NCBI GenBank assembly: GCA_020443295.1
Contig: JAGRIJ010000005.1
Coordinates: 1 to 64,000 of the forward strand
From: Alphaproteobacteria bacterium
GTDB taxonomy: Bacteria > Pseudomonadota > Alphaproteobacteria > Micavibrionales > Micavibrionaceae
Direction of reading: 5' to 3'
Length of the DNA: 64,000 nt
Part shown: positions 18,980-28,600 of the stretch, in pieces
Numbering within the stretch: position 1 is the stretch's first letter
Layout of the letters: each line of letters begins with the position of its first letter
Translations under genes and position numbers: made by a program
The notes under the pieces: generated by a model
Seen by the model: only the letters and a program-made list of their open reading frames with translations
Databases searched by the model: none
What the model was told of the DNA's origin: nothing

Positions 18980-19483
18980 TCTGTTTCCGTTCATGCGTTC
19001 ATAACGTTCGCAGGCGTGAGTCAGTTCTTCCTCCAACTGCCTGCCGTATTTGCCCCCGTCACCCCTCATCTGTTTTTCGACGATAGCGCTGAGAGTCTTA
19101 TGGTGGGCTTCCACGATTTCAACGGCGTTCGCGTCGATGTGGTTCAGGCTTTCCAAAAATCCCAGCATGACCTGCGCTAGGTTACCGACCAGCTTGTAAT
19201 GGAAAATAGCCGCGTTGGCCTTGAGCTGCATGACGCATTCGGCCATACGAGCGACGGCTTCGCTTTCACTTATTTCGCGGGAGCGGGTCTTGCGGATGGT
19301 TTCGGCGAGATCGTCCAGAAATTCGCGGGCGAGGGGGGAGAAGTCGATCTCGTTTTCCTCGATCACTTTCTGACATTCCTGAATCGTTTCGGGGGAAATG
19401 TTTCCGGTCCCTATTTTGGAGCGTAAAAGGTAGTTTGCGCGGATGATGCGAACTTTTCGGGAGAGATTCGTAACGTTTTTCAT
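18977..19483 (-). CDS. receiver-associated helical protein, copy 2 (168 aa)
   Basis: An all-helical-looking protein with no family I can name. It is homologous to the 171-residue product at 20133-20648, sharing AN-LRSKIG-G-I-P, CQ-V-E, MQ-KANAA-FHY-L, FLE and EK-RG. Each copy lies directly downstream of a single-receiver protein, with 14 bases between here. The constant pairing suggests that it acts with the receiver, perhaps as an output or histidine-transfer-like partner. The conserved HY in the KANAAxFHY stretch is the only candidate histidine I see. Confidence 0.65.
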   Translation of the reverse strand: MKNVTNLSRKVRIIRANYLLRSKIGTGNISPETIQECQKVIEENEIDFSPLAREFLDDLAETIRKTRSREISESEAVARMAECVMQLKANAAIFHYKLVGNLAQVMLGFLESLNHIDANAVEIVEAHHKTLSAIVEKQMRGDGGKYGRQLEEELTHACERYERMNGNR

Positions 19484-19497
19484 ATCGCTTCTCCCGC

Positions 19498-19998
19498 CTA
19501 ATCCGTTTTATCGCCAATCCGACGTAGCGGGCCCCGGTAACCGATGTTTTTCCTGCGCCTCCGGTCCGGACCGAAGTAGGACTCATTCAAGACGAAATCA
19601 CGCGGGGAGCGGATGACATGCATAATTCTTCGGATTAGGTCATGCGCGTGAAAGGGCTTGGTCAGAAACTCCGTGATTCCCTGGTCCCGGGATTCCGTAA
19701 TCCGTGCAGCCGCATTATATCCTGTGAGCATGATGATCGGGACCAGCCGGTTGGGGGAAGAACTGGAGCGGCGAACGTAATTGGCCAATTCTATTCCATT
19801 GACCGGGGTCATGTGCCAATCCGTTATAATGATATCCGGGCTATGGCGGCAAAAGGCCGAGAAGGCCTCGTTTCCATTGCTGGCCGGGATTATGGTTCCT
19901 ACGCCCAGCTTTTCCAAAACCGCCGTGATCAGATGCAGCATGGGCTCGGTATCTTCCACCACGAGAGTGCTGAGTTTTTCCAATTTCAGTAAAGACAT
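19498..19998 (-). CDS. stand-alone response regulator, copy 2 (166 aa)
   Basis: A CheY-like receiver domain: acidic pair in LVVEDTEPM, phospho-acceptor Asp in DIIITDWHMTPVNG, Thr in IMLTGYN and Lys in LTKPF. A C-terminal tail has the motif YFGPDRRRRKNIGYRGPLRR, which has no DNA-binding fold. I chose ATG 19998 (MSLLKLEKLS) by matching the paralogue at 20659-21168. It is followed by the helical protein gene. No sensor kinase gene is adjacent. Confidence 0.88.
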   Translation of the reverse strand: MSLLKLEKLSTLVVEDTEPMLHLITAVLEKLGVGTIIPASNGNEAFSAFCRHSPDIIITDWHMTPVNGIELANYVRRSSSSPNRLVPIIMLTGYNAAARITESRDQGITEFLTKPFHAHDLIRRIMHVIRSPRDFVLNESYFGPDRRRRKNIGYRGPLRRIGDKTD

Positions 19999-20132
19999 GC
20001 TTTCGTATGATTGGGTGGTTAAGTCCCCGTACAATCGGATTGTCCGATATATTCGGACGTCGAAATATTAGCACAGGTAAAAATGACCAGACAGGGTCAG
20101 GGGCAATTTTTGAGGGGGTTATCCATGTGGGA

Positions 20133-20648
20133 TCAGGTCCGGTTGCCGGCCTTGTTTTTTTGCCAGTAGCGTTCGCACGCCTTTTTAAATTCGGCGGGGA
20201 TTTTTTTTGCCCGCGTATCACTTTTGCCGCGGATTTCCTTTTCCAGAAGTTTTCCGGAGGTTTCATGAAAGGCGGCTATAATTTCGAGAACAGGTTCATC
20301 CAAAACTTTAATGTTTTCGAGAAAGTCGAAGACCTGCTGGGCTATTTCGGAGAGGAGGGGGTAATGAAAGGCGGCGGCGTTTGCCTTAAACTGCATCACG
20401 AGGATTCGTAAGTCCTCAAGGGCTTGATCGCGGGTTAAGCGGCCTGATCCGAGCTTTTGTGTTACGGAGTGTATCGCTTTCAGGAGATCTCCGGCCATGG
20501 TCTTGAAGTCGTAAGCGTTCGATTCCATGACCTGCTGGCAGGCCAGGATGGCTTTCGGCGCGATTTTTCCGCTGCCGATCTTGGAGCGCAACGCGAAGTT
20601 GGCTTTAATAATGATTACTTTTTGATTCGAATCGCCGTGTATCATCAT
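20133..20648 (-). CDS. receiver-associated helical protein, copy 1 (171 aa)
   Basis: Paralogue of the 168-residue protein at 18977-19483; the best matching core is residues 14-150. It starts 10 bases downstream of the paired receiver gene (20659-21168), implying co-transcription. It ends in a basic tail. No signal peptide or membrane segment and no recognised domain. The next unit's receiver gene begins 134 bases further on, so the two units may share one transcript or have separate promoters. Confidence 0.65.
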   Translation of the reverse strand: MMIHGDSNQKVIIIKANFALRSKIGSGKIAPKAILACQQVMESNAYDFKTMAGDLLKAIHSVTQKLGSGRLTRDQALEDLRILVMQFKANAAAFHYPLLSEIAQQVFDFLENIKVLDEPVLEIIAAFHETSGKLLEKEIRGKSDTRAKKIPAEFKKACERYWQKNKAGNRT

Positions 20649-20658
20649 TTTTTATTTT

Positions 20659-21168
20659 TTATCCCGCCATTACTTTCAGTTCATCGTTCATCCGGCGGTA
20701 GGGGCCGCGATAGTCGAGAATGGCCTTGCGGCGCCTGTCCGGGCCGAAATAGGTGGGGGTCAGGACGAAATCTCTCGGGTTTTCGATGACATGAGCGATA
20801 CGCTTGATCAGCCCCTCTGCCGTGAACGGTTTTGCCAGATATTCCGTGACCCCCGCGTCCCTGGAAATTTCGATACGGTTTAAAGAGTTAAATCCCGTCA
20901 ACATGATGACCGGAACAGTTTTATCAGGGGATTCCGGGGCTTTTCGGATTTTACGGGTCAGATCGATTCCATCAATGGGCTGCATGTGCCAATCGGTAAT
21001 AACGATATCGGGCTTTTCAGCGCAGAATGTTTCGAATCCTTCGTAGCCGTCGATGGCGCTTATAACCCTGCCAACGCCCAGCGTTTCCAGGATTACCATC
21101 AGAAGCTGGCGCATTGGCGCAACGTCTTCCACTACTAAAATACTGAGCTTGTTTAACTGTAATGCCAT
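20659..21168 (-). CDS. stand-alone response regulator, copy 1 (169 aa)
   Basis: Receiver domain with acidic pair in LVVEDVAPM, phospho-acceptor Asp in DIVITDWHMQPIDG, Thr in IMLTGFN and Lys in LAKPF. The tail FGPDRRRKAILDYRGPYRR is shared with copy 2. Both copies keep all catalytic residues, so both should be phosphorylatable. The proteins diverge mainly around the helix 4/strand 5 surface, which usually sets partner choice. An inverted repeat lies just upstream. Confidence 0.9.
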   Translation of the reverse strand: MALQLNKLSILVVEDVAPMRQLLMVILETLGVGRVISAIDGYEGFETFCAEKPDIVITDWHMQPIDGIDLTRKIRKAPESPDKTVPVIMLTGFNSLNRIEISRDAGVTEYLAKPFTAEGLIKRIAHVIENPRDFVLTPTYFGPDRRRKAILDYRGPYRRMNDELKVMAG

Positions 21169-21190
21169 TTTTTGTTATCACCCGAAATAA

Positions 21191-21212
21191 TGCAATTATG
21201 TAAACTATTGCA
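21191..21212. promoter_or_regulatory. inverted repeat upstream of the receiver genes
   Basis: TGCAAT (21191-21196) and ATTGCA (21207-21212), 10 bases apart, 23 bases before the start of the minus-strand receiver gene. This is a possible operator. Confidence 0.3.
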
Positions 21213-21257
21213 GTTTTTATTAATCGTATAAACTAAAGTGCCTTATTTATGCCATAA

Positions 21258-21280
21258 TCTAACATAAATTGGTCTAACAT
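21258..21280. promoter_or_regulatory. direct repeat TCTAACAT
   Basis: Two copies of TCTAACAT (21258-21265, 21273-21280) start 15 bases apart in the AT-rich region between the receiver genes and the RNA terminator. The spacing is about one and a half helical turns. Possible transcription factor site; weak evidence. Confidence 0.25.
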
Positions 21281-21408
21281 GAAATATATCTTTAGGATAG
21301 GGGAGAGTTTTTAAAAAGTTAGAACCGCACAGCAGATTCATCACAAAAGCAGAAATGATACGATTATGCCGGGAGAAGAGGGCGCGTTATCGTTAAATTA
21401 TAAAGGGA

Positions 21409-21419
21409 TTTTTGCTGCA
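21409..21419. repeat. 11-bp direct repeat flanking the structured RNA (partner 21967-21977)
   Basis: TTTTTGCTGCA occurs at 21409-21419 and again at 21967-21977, framing the RNA unit. A partial inverted copy (TGCAGCAAAA) lies inside at 21714-21723. The repeat could be an old insertion duplication or part of the RNA fold. Confidence 0.45.
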
Positions 21420-21422
21420 CCC

Positions 21423-21487
21423 AAAAAAAGCGCCTCGGTCCCCCACCTTCTGCCAACCGAAGCTGACCAGAAAGAGAGACACCGAGG
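21423..21487 (-). terminator. long UUCG-capped intrinsic terminator of the structured RNA
   Basis: On the minus strand an imperfect stem of about 25 bp (outer arms CCTCGGT / ACCGAGG, inner arms GTCAGC / GTTGGC) is capped by TTCG and followed by CGC and seven T residues. Five or so G-U pairs fix the strand. Confidence 0.8.
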
Positions 21488-21977
21488 ACTTTTTGGGAAG
21501 CATAACCCTGCTGCACTTTACGCGAGGTAAAGACAAACAGGTCTCGCTAGATCAGGGCGAGGGAAAATGTACGGTAGCTTTCCGACGTGGTTTTCCCAAT
21601 TCCTACGGATGAACCCCTCATCCGCTATTATTTATCGTGGTGATCAGACCACTCACCGGCGTTTATCGCGAAACCGCCGATCCTGCGAGAAAACACTCAA
21701 ACACGCAACGAACTGCAGCAAAACAAACCTGACTGACGTTTTAATGTGCGCGACCACAGGTTAAATTCGTTAAGCTGGCCGAAACATTTGTGTTTCCTCT
21801 TGAGCCCCCAGCATTACCCTCAGCACAGGGCAAAAGGTAAAGCAGCTCTGGGAACCCTGGGTGATGACCATTCACCCGATCTTCAATCGGGGGAGACAAT
21901 CGCTTGTAACCTGAACCGTCTGAAGATGATTTGAGGATGCCTTGGTAATGGACCGGAGTCGAGTCTTTTTTGCTGCA
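21423..21977 (-). ncRNA. putative structured non-coding RNA, about 555 nt, family not recognised
   Basis: The region has no convincing coding frame but is full of perfect hairpins. Examples in plus coordinates: 21516-21532 CTTTAC/GTAAAG, 21543-21561 CTCGC/GCGAG, 21606-21624 CGGATGA/TCATCCG, 21637-21652 GTGGT/ACCAC, 21657-21679 CGGC+GTTT/AAAC+GCCG, 21859-21877 GGGTGA/TCACCC and 21875-21891 CCCGAT/ATCGGG. The presumed 5' end (TGCAGCAAAA, 21977-21968 on the minus strand) pairs over 10 bp with 21723-21714, closing a 5' domain. The terminal hairpin is stable only when read as minus-strand RNA, because several pairs are G-U there and A-C on the other strand. A TATAAA-like -10 lies at 21984-21989. 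I found no RNase P, tmRNA, 6S or SRP signatures. Confidence 0.6.
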
Positions 21978-22027
21978 TTTTATTTTATAATTTCGCAACA
22001 AACAGGCTTGTTGAAATAATATTATTC

Positions 22028-22083
22028 TGTGGAAAAGCCCTGTCACAAAAAGTCTGTGGATAGATTGCACATAGTTATCCACA
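22028..22083. promoter_or_regulatory. cluster of three DnaA-box-like sequences, candidate replication origin element
   Basis: TTATCCACA at 22075-22083 is a perfect DnaA box. On the other strand CTATCCACA (22055-22063) and TTTTCCACA (22028-22036) each differ at one position. Immediately to the left, 21977-22027 is very AT-rich and includes the 12-bp palindrome AATAATATTATT (22015-22026), like a DNA unwinding element. No dnaA, dnaN, hemE or parAB gene is nearby, so this could also be a DnaA-regulated promoter region. Confidence 0.4.
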
Positions 22084-22184
22084 GGATATCCCCGCCGAAA
22101 ATTTTTTTCCGGGCCCCCTCAAAATGCCCTTCATCCAGTGTCTTATGTAAAAAATTTAGCCCTCGTGGAGGTGGATCTGAAATC

Positions 22185-22405
22185 GAATCGATTCTTTTTT
22201 GTTTGAGTGTTCGGCTAAAAAAGACAGGATTTCTGCCCTTTCCAAGGGTGCGAATCGGCAGTTTTCATTTTTTGCGAATCACAGGGGTTCTTTTTTCAGG
22301 GGCAAATGTTTGAACATAGCTCTGGAAAACAGGCGTTTTGGGCAAGAAATTTGTCCTATTTATCTGCTTTTTTCGATAAATATTAACCGTATCCAAGGGC
22401 GAATC
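22185..22405. promoter_or_regulatory. cluster of GANTC (CcrM) sites
   Basis: Five GANTC sites in 221 bp (22185, 22190, 22252, 22276, 22401), with two more at 21956 and 21961. Three lie in a repeated GCGAATC context. In alphaproteobacteria GANTC adenine methylation by CcrM often marks cell-cycle promoters and origins. The rest of 22084-22480 holds no gene that I can support. Confidence 0.4.
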
Positions 22406-22480
22406 GCTGTCCCGGCGATTGCAGGGCGAATTAAAATTATTATGTAAATATATGATCCGCCTTGCTTTTTGTCATAATCG

Positions 22481-22510
22481 TTGACAAGGAGGGGTATTTT
22501 TCTGTAAAAG
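22481..22510 (+). promoter_or_regulatory. candidate promoter of the giant adhesin gene
   Basis: TTGACA (22481-22486), an 18-base spacer and TAAAAG (22505-22510). This gives a 5' leader of about 95 bases. The -10 is weak. Confidence 0.45.
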
Positions 22511-22522
22511 AGCCCCATCTTG

Positions 22523-22537
22523 TTAAGAAAAAATTAA
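22523..22537. promoter_or_regulatory. CtrA-box-like site TTAA-N7-TTAA
   Basis: TTAA (22523-22526), GAAAAAA, TTAA (22534-22537), extended to a 7-bp inverted repeat TTGTTAA / TTAACAA. It lies just after the candidate -10 of the adhesin promoter, where binding would repress. Confidence 0.5.
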
Positions 22538-22542
22538 CAAAA

Positions 22543-22557
22543 TGGCCTTCCCGGCCA
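22543..22557 (+). other. small hairpin in the adhesin leader
   Basis: TGGCC / GGCCA arms with a TTCCC loop, 36 bases before the TAAGGAGT ribosome binding site (22593-22600). Possible leader structure. Confidence 0.3.
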
Positions 22558-22609
22558 AGCGGTGATCATTCATTGAGTTTCTTATTGCGTTCTAAGGAGT
22601 AACCTAAAT

Positions 22610-25600
22610 ATGACTAACCCAGAAACCGTTTCCGGCACCCAAGGTGCAGGTGCGAAGCCAGTCAATCCTTCTTCTCCCGCAGCGAACCAGAAGACAGAGC
22701 ACGTTCAGGACGAGCATTGTGTCGTTGCCGACGGCGCCGATCATGCTGCCGGCCCCGCTCTGCTTGAGCGTCCCGCAGACGGCCATAGCTATGCGGTCGA
22801 AATGGAAGCCGGGCGCAAATACGTTTTTGATTTTGCCGAAAGCGATGTGAAGGAATTCACACGCAGCGGCGATGACGTTACTTTGAAATTCGCTGACGGT
22901 TCTGCGGTTATTCTTAAAAGCTTTGTTCCTGCTACTGATTCTGAAACTCCGGCCATCCTGAAATTTACGGATGCGCTTGAGCACGGAGAACTGGCCGGGC
23001 TGATCCATGTCGCTGCCGATGATTCCAAGGACGGCGTTATCGTTATCGATGAGCCGAAAACAGGCGTTACCCATGCCAAGCATATCGAGGGTTCCGATGT
23101 TCCTGCTATGCCTGCGGAAACACAGCTCGCACAAGCTTCGGGCGAAAATACTTCTTCTGAAGGTTCTTCGGGGCAAGGCGTTCTGAACTGGGCGGAAGTG
23201 GTCACGGAAGGGGAGCCTATACCGCAAACCAATCCGGCCGCTATCGAACCGGCTGCCGGCGATGAGGGAACGGCTCATAAGGGGCCGGCTTCCAATACCG
23301 CGGAAAGCGTGGCGAAAATCGAACCGGCTGCAGGTCCTTCAGGGGGTGCGGGTCATAATTCCAATTCCGGTTACGGGTTTAACAGCAGCTTTGAGCCGCA
23401 GGGCGTCATCCCCCTCAATGATGTCGGGCCGATCAACCCCACAGCGCTGGTTTACGAGATTCCAAAAATTCAGGATGATCTCGGAGGTTTCCGTGCTTCC
23501 GAATCCTCGCCAGAGCCCAAGCCTCCTGTTCCGACTTTTGAGATCTGTGACCAGAGAGTCTATGAAGACGGTAGCGTCGTTACGCATCTTCATGCTTCTC
23601 CGGGCAGCGCGCACGGCGTTCTTGAGATTGTCATTTCCGGTATTCCCGACGGCTGGACCGTTACGGGGCCGGGCGTTTTCGATTCTGTTGCCGGAACATA
23701 CACGTTTACGACCGCCAGTGGCGCCGATTTCGGGCCGGGCGACAATCCAACCTTCTCCCCGCCTGCCGATAGCGACGTCGATGCCCTGAACCTGGTGTTC
23801 AGCGTTACCGAAACCGATACGGACACCGGTCTGACCGGAAGCGGCAGCGGCCTGTTCGATATTATTGTGGATGCGGTTGCCGACCAGCCCGACATTACGG
23901 CCGACGATCAGAGCGGCGATGAGGGTGCGGTCCTGAGTATCAACCTTCATGCCCTGACCGGGGAAGAAGTGAATCACGGTGCCGGGGCCGATGACGGGTC
24001 TGAAACGATTACGGGTTACGAGATATCCGGTGTTCCCGACGGGTTCATTCTTTCTGCCGGTACGATGACTTCGCCGGGGGTTTACTATCTGACGCCGTCC
24101 GAAATTGCCGGCCTGACGATCACTCCGGGTGATTCGAACTTCTTTGGCAGCATCGATCTGGTCGCCAAAGTGTTCACGAGCGAGAACCCGGTTTCCGATA
24201 CCGATTTCAACTTTTACAACAATGACGCCGAAGACAAGGACACGTTTACCCTGACGTGGAATCCCGTCATTCATCCGCCGTGCATCGATGTCAATCACGG
24301 GATTGACGATGCGCTGGTCAAGGAAGACGGTTCTGTTGACGTGCCGATTACGGCGCAACTGGGGACCAATCCCGGTCCGCATGAGTTCCTGACCGTCACC
24401 GTTACGGGGATCGATCCGAGCTGGGGCTTTTCCGCTCCTGTCGGGGATTACGATTCTTCCACGGGAACATGGACGGTTATTCTTGCTCCCGGTGAGAGCC
24501 TTGATACGCTTATGACTTTTACACCGCCTGCCGATAGCGATATCGACCTGACGGGGCTTGTCGCGACGGCGACGTCGACCGATCCCGATGCCGGGATCAG
24601 CGCGGATTCCGGTCCTGATTCGTTCCAGATTATCGTTGACGCGGTGGCGGATGCTCCCGAGATCGTTGCCGATGATGACAGCGGCGATGAGGGTACGCCT
24701 CTCTCTGTTGACCTGCATGCCTTGACGGGTGAAGAGGTCAATCACGGCGCAGGATCCGATGATGGGTCCGAAACCATCGTTAAATACCAGATTTCCGGTA
24801 TTCCGGACGGATTTACGCCTTCTGCGGGAACGCAGGTTGGCCCCGGTGTCTGGGAATTCACGCCTGCCGAGATTGCCGGCCTCACGATTACGCCGGATGA
24901 CTCTAATTTCTTCGGTTCTATCGATCTGGTCGCTACCGTCTTTACGATGGAGAATCCTGTTGATGGCGAACCGCAGCTTTCTGACAACACGGAGATGGCT
25001 TCCGATCCGTTCACCCTGACATGGAATCCGGTTATTCATCCGCCGTGCATCAGCGTCAATAACGGGATTGACGACGCGCTGGTGAGCGAGGACGGAAGCA
25101 TCGGCGTGCCGGTTACGGCGCAGCTGGGCAGCAATCCGGGACCGCACGAGTTCCTGACCGTCACCGTTACGGGCATCGATCCGAGCTGGGGCGAGTTTAC
25201 TTTTACGACCGGAAGTTACGATTCCTCTACGGGAACGTGGACGGTTGTTCTTGCTCCCGGCGAGAGCCTGGATACAGTCCTGACCTTCGCGCCCGCACCG
25301 GACAGCGATATCGATCTGAGCGGTCTGGTCGCCACGGCGACTGCGACGGATCCGGATGCCGGACTGACGGCTTCGAATGATGACGGTTTCAACGTCATCG
25401 TTGATGCGGTTGCCGACGTTCCGAATGTCGACGGTCACGATGTCTGTACCGAGGAAGGGGCAACCGTGCCTTTCGTCATCGACACTTCCGTTAACGATAC
25501 GGACGGGTCTGAAGTTATCGAAATGGTTATCGTTCGCGGTCTTCCCGATGGCGTTACTTTGACCGCAGGACATTATGATTCCTCGCTGGGCGGATGGGTT

Positions 25601-28600
25601 CTTGTCCCCGCCGAACTGGCCGGCCTTGAAATCAATGTTCCCAATGGGATAACGGGCAATTTTGAGCTTTCGATTGAATCGATTTCCTTTGAGCAAAATA
25701 CTAACGGCATCGAGGTTAATCCCGACGACAATCATGCCAGCGCTTTCGATACGGTTATTCTGTGCGTTGCACCGGACGATGTTCCCATTCTCGTGCAGCC
25801 GGAAGAAGTGACGGTCGACGAGAGCGATCTTTCGCCGACTGTTTCTGTCACGGACCATGTGGATGCCGATTTCGGCAGTGACACGCCGGGTCATTTTTCC
25901 GGAAACGGTACGTCTATTATCGGATCGATTACTTCCGAAGGGCATGCAGTTAGCGTGGATTTTGATTCCCTTACGAATACCTATACCGGAACCGCAGGCG
26001 GCGAGACGGTCTTTACGCTCGTTATCGAGGGTGACGGTACGTATACGTTCAACCTGCTGGGCACGCTGGATCATCCGGACGGCTCGAACCCGGACGATAT
26101 TCTGCAACTGGAATTCGGCGTAACCGCGACCGACAGCGAGGGCGACAGCACCGATGGCCTGATTACCGTCAATGTGAAGGACGATGCTCCGGTTGCCGAA
26201 GACGACCATGCGGAGTTCTTATCTTCTGAAGGTTCCGTCAGCGGGAACGTTGTTGCCAACGATCATCTTAGCCATGATCTTGACAATACGGTGACGAAGA
26301 TTTCTTTCCACGGCACCATGATCGACGTTCCCACGGACGGCAGCGATATCTCGATCGACGGCGATTACGGTACGCTGACGATCAATTCGAGCGGCGACTA
26401 TACTTATGTGCCGCACGATAACGCTTTCGAGATGGTTTACACCTATTCGGTCAATAATCCTGCGGGCAGCGATGCGGGCGGCGATATCAAGAACGTTACC
26501 ACAAGCTATAGCGAATCGACGGACGATTTCGCGTTCAGCATGACGATCGGGCCGGAGTCGCAGGGCTTTACACTGGCCCTGAACGGCGGGCCGAACCCGA
26601 AAGGGCATGAAGGCGAGATGGCGCTGGTTTATTTCGATGCCAGCGGAGCCGAGCCTGTGATCACGATCTACAGCTATAACGGCCAGAATACGCAGACCAG
26701 CTGGCAGGACGGGGCAGGCGCTCCCGGAATACAGGCACCGGATGCCATTATCAGCTCGCTCGCTCATCCCGAGCTGTTCGACTACATCACGGTCACCACG
26801 GACGGCAGCGGCAACAAGGTGTTCAGCTTTGCGCTGGATGCAACGGTTCTGCAAACGCATGACCCTGTTTACGGTCCGGATGGCGAGTGGACAGGCGTGG
26901 CGTTCGGCGACCAGATCGGCATGTGGCTGCACCCGGTTTCAGGTTTGACCACGGATTATAATTCCGACGGTTTCCTGAGCGAGTGGAGTTCCACGGGGCA
27001 GGGCTGGTTCGATACGTCTTACCAGACAACCGATTGCGAGGAACCCGAATGCGTTCAGGATGAATTCGTCTATATCCTGCAGGACGGCGATATGGATACC
27101 GATCCGGCGACCCTGACGATCAAAACCTTCAATGACGACGATGTTCCCGTTATCGCTAATCCGGATGCGCTGAGCGTCGATGAATCGGATCTCGGTCCGG
27201 TGATCGAGGGCAGTCTCGTCACGGCTGATTTCGGCGGCGACGGTCCCGGAACCTTCCACCCGACCAGTGCGGCTACTTTCGGTTATAGCGGGCATGAGGG
27301 TCCGGTGCTGACTTCCAACAACGTTCCTGTTGAAGTTACTCTTGTCGGCGATACCTATATCGGTAAAGCGGGAAGCGAAACGATCTTTACGCTGCAGATT
27401 ACCGAGGGCGGGAATTACACCTTCACGCTTGATGGAACTCTGGATCATGGAAATCCGAACGATCCGAACGATGTGATCGACCTGACATTCGGTGTAACGG
27501 CGACAGACCATGACGGCGACAGCGCGACCGCGACCATCACCGTTCATGTTTACGATGATGCGCCGTGCGCCGTAGATGACTTGGTTCAGTTCGATGAACT
27601 TCAAACTGTTATCGACGGCAATGTCATTCCGAATGATGCACAGAGCGAAGATGCGCCGAACACGGTTACCAAGATTGCCTTTAACGGCGTTGAAGTCGAT
27701 CTTGACCCGGATACCGGAGCGACGATTGCCGGAGATCACGGGACGCTGCATATCAATGCGGACGGAAGCTACGAGTATGTGCTGGTTGACGGTACGCCCA
27801 AGCCCGGCTGCCATTGCGGGGAAGATGTCTTTACTTATACGTTGACTGACGCCGATGGCGACAGCGATACGGCGACCCTGACCCTGCAATGCGTCGAAGG
27901 CAGCCTGATTGTCGGCGAAAATGTTGGCGATAAGGACGGTTCGACCGTTCCGCACCATGTCGGAGGCGATGAAGGGGCGATTAACGGCGGTGCCGGCGCG
28001 GATATTCTCGTTGGCGACACCGGCGGATCGTTGCTGGAACAGCAGACACAGGATTACAACATGGTCTTCATGCTGGATATCAGCGGATCCATGGGCAATC
28101 CGGTCAATGCGAATTCACGTATCTCCTTGCTGATCGATGCGATGCAGAGCCTGATGAACGATCTGGGTTCCTATGATGACGGAGTTGTCAAGGTGCACAT
28201 GATCGCCTTTAACACCGAGGTGCAGTCTGAGGCTACCTTTGTTGTTACGGATGCTGAGGGGCTGGCTAACTCGATTGCCTATCTCGAAGGGCTGACCACC
28301 GGCGGATACACGAACTATGAAGATCCGATGCAGCACGCGATTGACTGGCTTTCGGGCAGCGAACCGCTGGGCGGCGATGCGATCACGACCAGTTACTTTA
28401 TCTCGGATGGAGAGCCGAACCGTTATAACAACGCTTCGGGCGATCCGACGAGCGGAAACGCGGCGACCGTCATGGCACAATTGACCGGCTCGGACGGCAC
28501 GAACGAAGTTCTTACCCTGCAAGGGCTGAGCGACGAGGTGATCGGTGTGGGTATCAATATCGGAAGCGCGATTTCGAATCTGAATATCATCGATTCGGAT

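Noticed and set aside
21455..21475. The plus strand contains GAAGCTGACCAGA, like the first bases of E. coli RNase P RNA.
   Set aside because: None of the conserved RNase P core (such as AAAGTCCGGGCTCC) follows on either strand, and this stretch is one arm of the minus-strand terminator hairpin.
21423..21977. Two-piece alphaproteobacterial tmRNA.
   Set aside because: No tRNA-like T arm with TTCRA loop, no CCA end and no tag frame ending in the usual alanine-rich sequence on either strand.
21741..22082. A 113-residue minus-strand ORF and two plus-strand ORFs (21412-21612, 21567-21764) in the long intergenic region.
   Set aside because: They lie on top of the RNA hairpins, have no ribosome binding sites and no protein-like pattern.
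23339..26209. A 956-residue minus-strand ORF opposite the adhesin.
   Set aside because: It is a shadow of the low-complexity repeat coding sequence; it lacks a start signal and any domain, while the plus-strand frame has clear repeats and domains.
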